The notes under the pieces were generated by a model, which was given only the letters and a program-made list of their open reading frames with translations, did no database searches and was not told where the DNA came from. From Dysgonomonas sp. HDW5A (GTDB lineage Bacteria; Bacteroidota; Bacteroidia; Bacteroidales; Dysgonomonadaceae), in the NCBI RefSeq assembly GCF_011299555.1, contig NZ_CP049857.1:4216001-4280000 (forward strand): a stretch of DNA of 64,000 nucleotides, written 5' to 3'. This document shows, piece after piece, positions 62,969 to 64,000 of this stretch (positions within the stretch are counted from its first letter, which is position 1; every line of letters begins with the position of its first letter). The translations under genes and the position numbers were made by a program.

Positions 62969-63099
62969 GCGAACTAAATCATTCCTTTTTATCCTTACAA
63001 GAACAACCTAAATGAACTATTTTAAGGGGTCACTTTAAACCGTTTCTCAAGGGTCATTTTACTGCGTTTTTTAGGGGTCATTTTATCCGTTTTTTCCAC

Positions 63100-63116
63100 G
63101 TACCTCTATATGCTAT
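63100..63116 (+). repeat. Right half of the palindrome split by IS21
   Basis: GTAC (63100-63103) followed by CTCTATATGCTAT (63104-63116), the mirror of 60346-60362. Confidence 0.75.
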
Positions 63117-63372
63117 TCGACTTGTGAATACACTCGAAAACCCAAAACAACATAATCTCACAAAATTATTAAACTCTGTAAAGAAATATTCTAATGAGTT
63201 TATCAAAGTCTTTCCGCTTGATACAGCTGAAGAAAAACGGCTTTTCGAGCTTATCAAAGCTGCTTATGTAAATGGACGATATGATCCTGATTTTGTTGTT
63301 ACAAAGGAGGATATTGATGCGCTTGTTCCTAAACTCAGCACTCATAATGCAAGAATCAGAAAAACGGCGTAA
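63103..63372 (+). pseudogene. HEPN-domain protein, 5'-truncated by the IS21 element
   Basis: An open frame runs from the IS21 border and encodes the C-terminal part of a HEPN domain: HNLTKLLNSVKKYSNEFIKVFPLDT, then LIKAAYVNGRYDPDFVVTKEDIDALVPKL. In relatives this follows a nucleotidyltransferase domain (MNT-HEPN two-domain proteins of Bacteroidetes). A GTG at 63124 is the only start in the frame, so the piece is probably a relic; the HEPN catalytic R-x4-6-H motif is not evident. The end (NARIRKTA) departs from the usual family ending. Confidence 0.55.
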
Positions 63373-63678
63373 GTATCTAATACATTGGTGATAACTTCAT
63401 TATTCTTCTCTCCGCTGCAAGCAGTAAAAAAGCAAAATATTGTGTATTTAGGAAGATGTTCCGTTACGAATACGTTACCTGTTTTAAAACTGTGGCAACC
63501 CATTCAAATAACGAATTTTCCTCTAACAGTAAACGATTTTGAACGAATTCGACAAACAAAGCTACGCTCTGTTCGTTTTATAGACTGAATCAGTTTCCTA
63601 TTCACTAATTCACAATATTTTGCGTATCGTTGATTAGCTCTATAACAGTTAATTTTATAACCTGTAAAAGAGTTAATT
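63373..63678 (+). other. Spacer between HEPN relic and integrase
   Basis: A 67-codon open frame at 63385-63588 has no recognisable family, no good ribosome-binding site and no partner, so I do not call it a gene. The last 90 bp before the integrase are AT-rich with two AGTTAATT copies (63642-63649 region and 63671-63678); this is where an element end or attachment site could lie. Confidence 0.3.
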
Positions 63679-64000
63679 ATGCAAGAAGTAAAAGTAAGTT
63701 TCTACCTCAAACGAAATGAGGAGAAAGCAGACGGAACAGTTCCCATTCTGGGACGTATCCGCATCGGAAAATCAATGGTACAGTTCAGTGCCAAAGTTTA
63801 TGTCCCTGTATCCCTTTGGGATACTACCTCGGGAAGAGCTATCGGAAAAAGCAAAACTGCCCTTTCTATCAATACATCCTTGAATAAAATCTGCGTAGCC
63901 ATCCATTCCGCTTATCGGGAACTTTCGCTAAAGAATAACAATGTATCAGCTTTGGAAGTCAAAAATGCTTTTCAAGGTATTGCATCTGAGCAAGATACCC
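63679..64000 (+). CDS. Tyrosine-type site-specific recombinase/integrase, N-terminal part (runs off window)
   Basis: The frame begins ATG CAA GAA at 63679 and stays open to the right edge (107 codons). MQEVKVSFYLKRNEEKADGTVPILGRIRIGKS and FSAKVYVPVSLWDTTSGRAIGKS are the arm-type DNA-binding domain of Bacteroidetes conjugative-transposon and phage integrases. The start of the core-binding helical domain follows (SLNKICVAIHSAYRELSLKN). The catalytic domain lies outside. It most likely marks the left edge of an integrated element extending to the right. Confidence 0.9.
   Translation, partial: MQEVKVSFYLKRNEEKADGTVPILGRIRIGKSMVQFSAKVYVPVSLWDTTSGRAIGKSKTALSINTSLNKICVAIHSAYRELSLKNNNVSALEVKNAFQGIASEQDT

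Larger units (their letters stand above)
60363..63099 (-). mobile_element. IS21-family insertion sequence, apparently intact
   Basis: The element is 2,737 bp, with istA and istB on the minus strand. Terminal inverted repeats of 48 bp are identical at 60363-60410 and 63052-63099, and both ends carry short repeated units built on GGGTCATTTTA and CGTTTT (two on the left, three on the right), as IS21 members do for transposase binding. GTAC directly flanks both ends, consistent with a 4-bp target duplication. The ends read GTGG/CCAC rather than the usual TG/CA. Identical termini and open frames suggest a recent arrival. Confidence 0.9.

Noticed and set aside
63385-63588. 67-codon open frame between the HEPN relic and the integrase
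   Set aside because: No family features, weak start context and no partner; could be chance in degraded DNA.
1-64000. CRISPR array, tRNA or rRNA genes
   Set aside because: I scanned for regularly spaced repeats and for cloverleaf-like segments ending in CCA and found none. A covariance search would be the decisive test.

Overview
The window is low-GC, gene-dense DNA from a member of the Bacteroidetes, most likely order Bacteroidales. A Dysgonomonadaceae-like organism is my best guess, but that is inference. The signs are DUF4270 and DUF2490 proteins, a carboxypeptidase-regulatory-like TonB receptor, promoters of the TTTG/TAnnTTTG type, a full NADH dehydrogenase operon with a short NuoG, and a Bacteroidetes-type integrase arm domain. 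I see no tRNA, rRNA or CRISPR array.

Layout. 1-500: 3' end of miaB. 649-1616: three overlapping small envelope genes (YtxH-like, holin-like, basic tail protein). 1690-4357 (minus): MATE exporter and a panC-panD pantothenate operon. 4558-10626 (plus): single-domain glycogen-synthase-like protein, DUF4270 lipoprotein, a His-rich membrane protein paired with a CQNCG-type TonB receptor, and a LysE exporter. 10769-24104 (minus): complete 14-gene nuoA-N operon, with a family of small palindromes in its spacers. 24389-25567: LtrA.

25836-35688 is the most unusual block. Five minus-strand genes encode a YbjN/Tir-chaperone-like protein, PspA, a DUF1449/OB-fold membrane protein, a flotillin-like protein and a 1,621-residue AAA+ ATPase. 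A divergent XRE regulator with a degenerate S24-like domain faces them. I read this as an envelope-stress or membrane-remodelling system. Then come L-serine ammonia-lyase, an ABC exporter pair with a DUF2490 protein, an IS5-type transposase remnant and a secreted alkylsulfatase (35773-43714).

43989-59762 (minus) is a Wzx/Wzy-type surface polysaccharide locus. It begins with wza- and wzc-like genes, continues with TviC/TviB-like sugar enzymes, flippase, polymerase and glycosyltransferases, and ends with a PglA-C-D-E-F-like bacillosamine module.

59763-64000 is degraded mobile territory. It holds a broken nucleotidyltransferase-like gene, an intact IS21-family element sitting exactly in the middle of a 30-bp palindrome, a truncated HEPN-domain gene, and the start of a tyrosine integrase running off the right edge.
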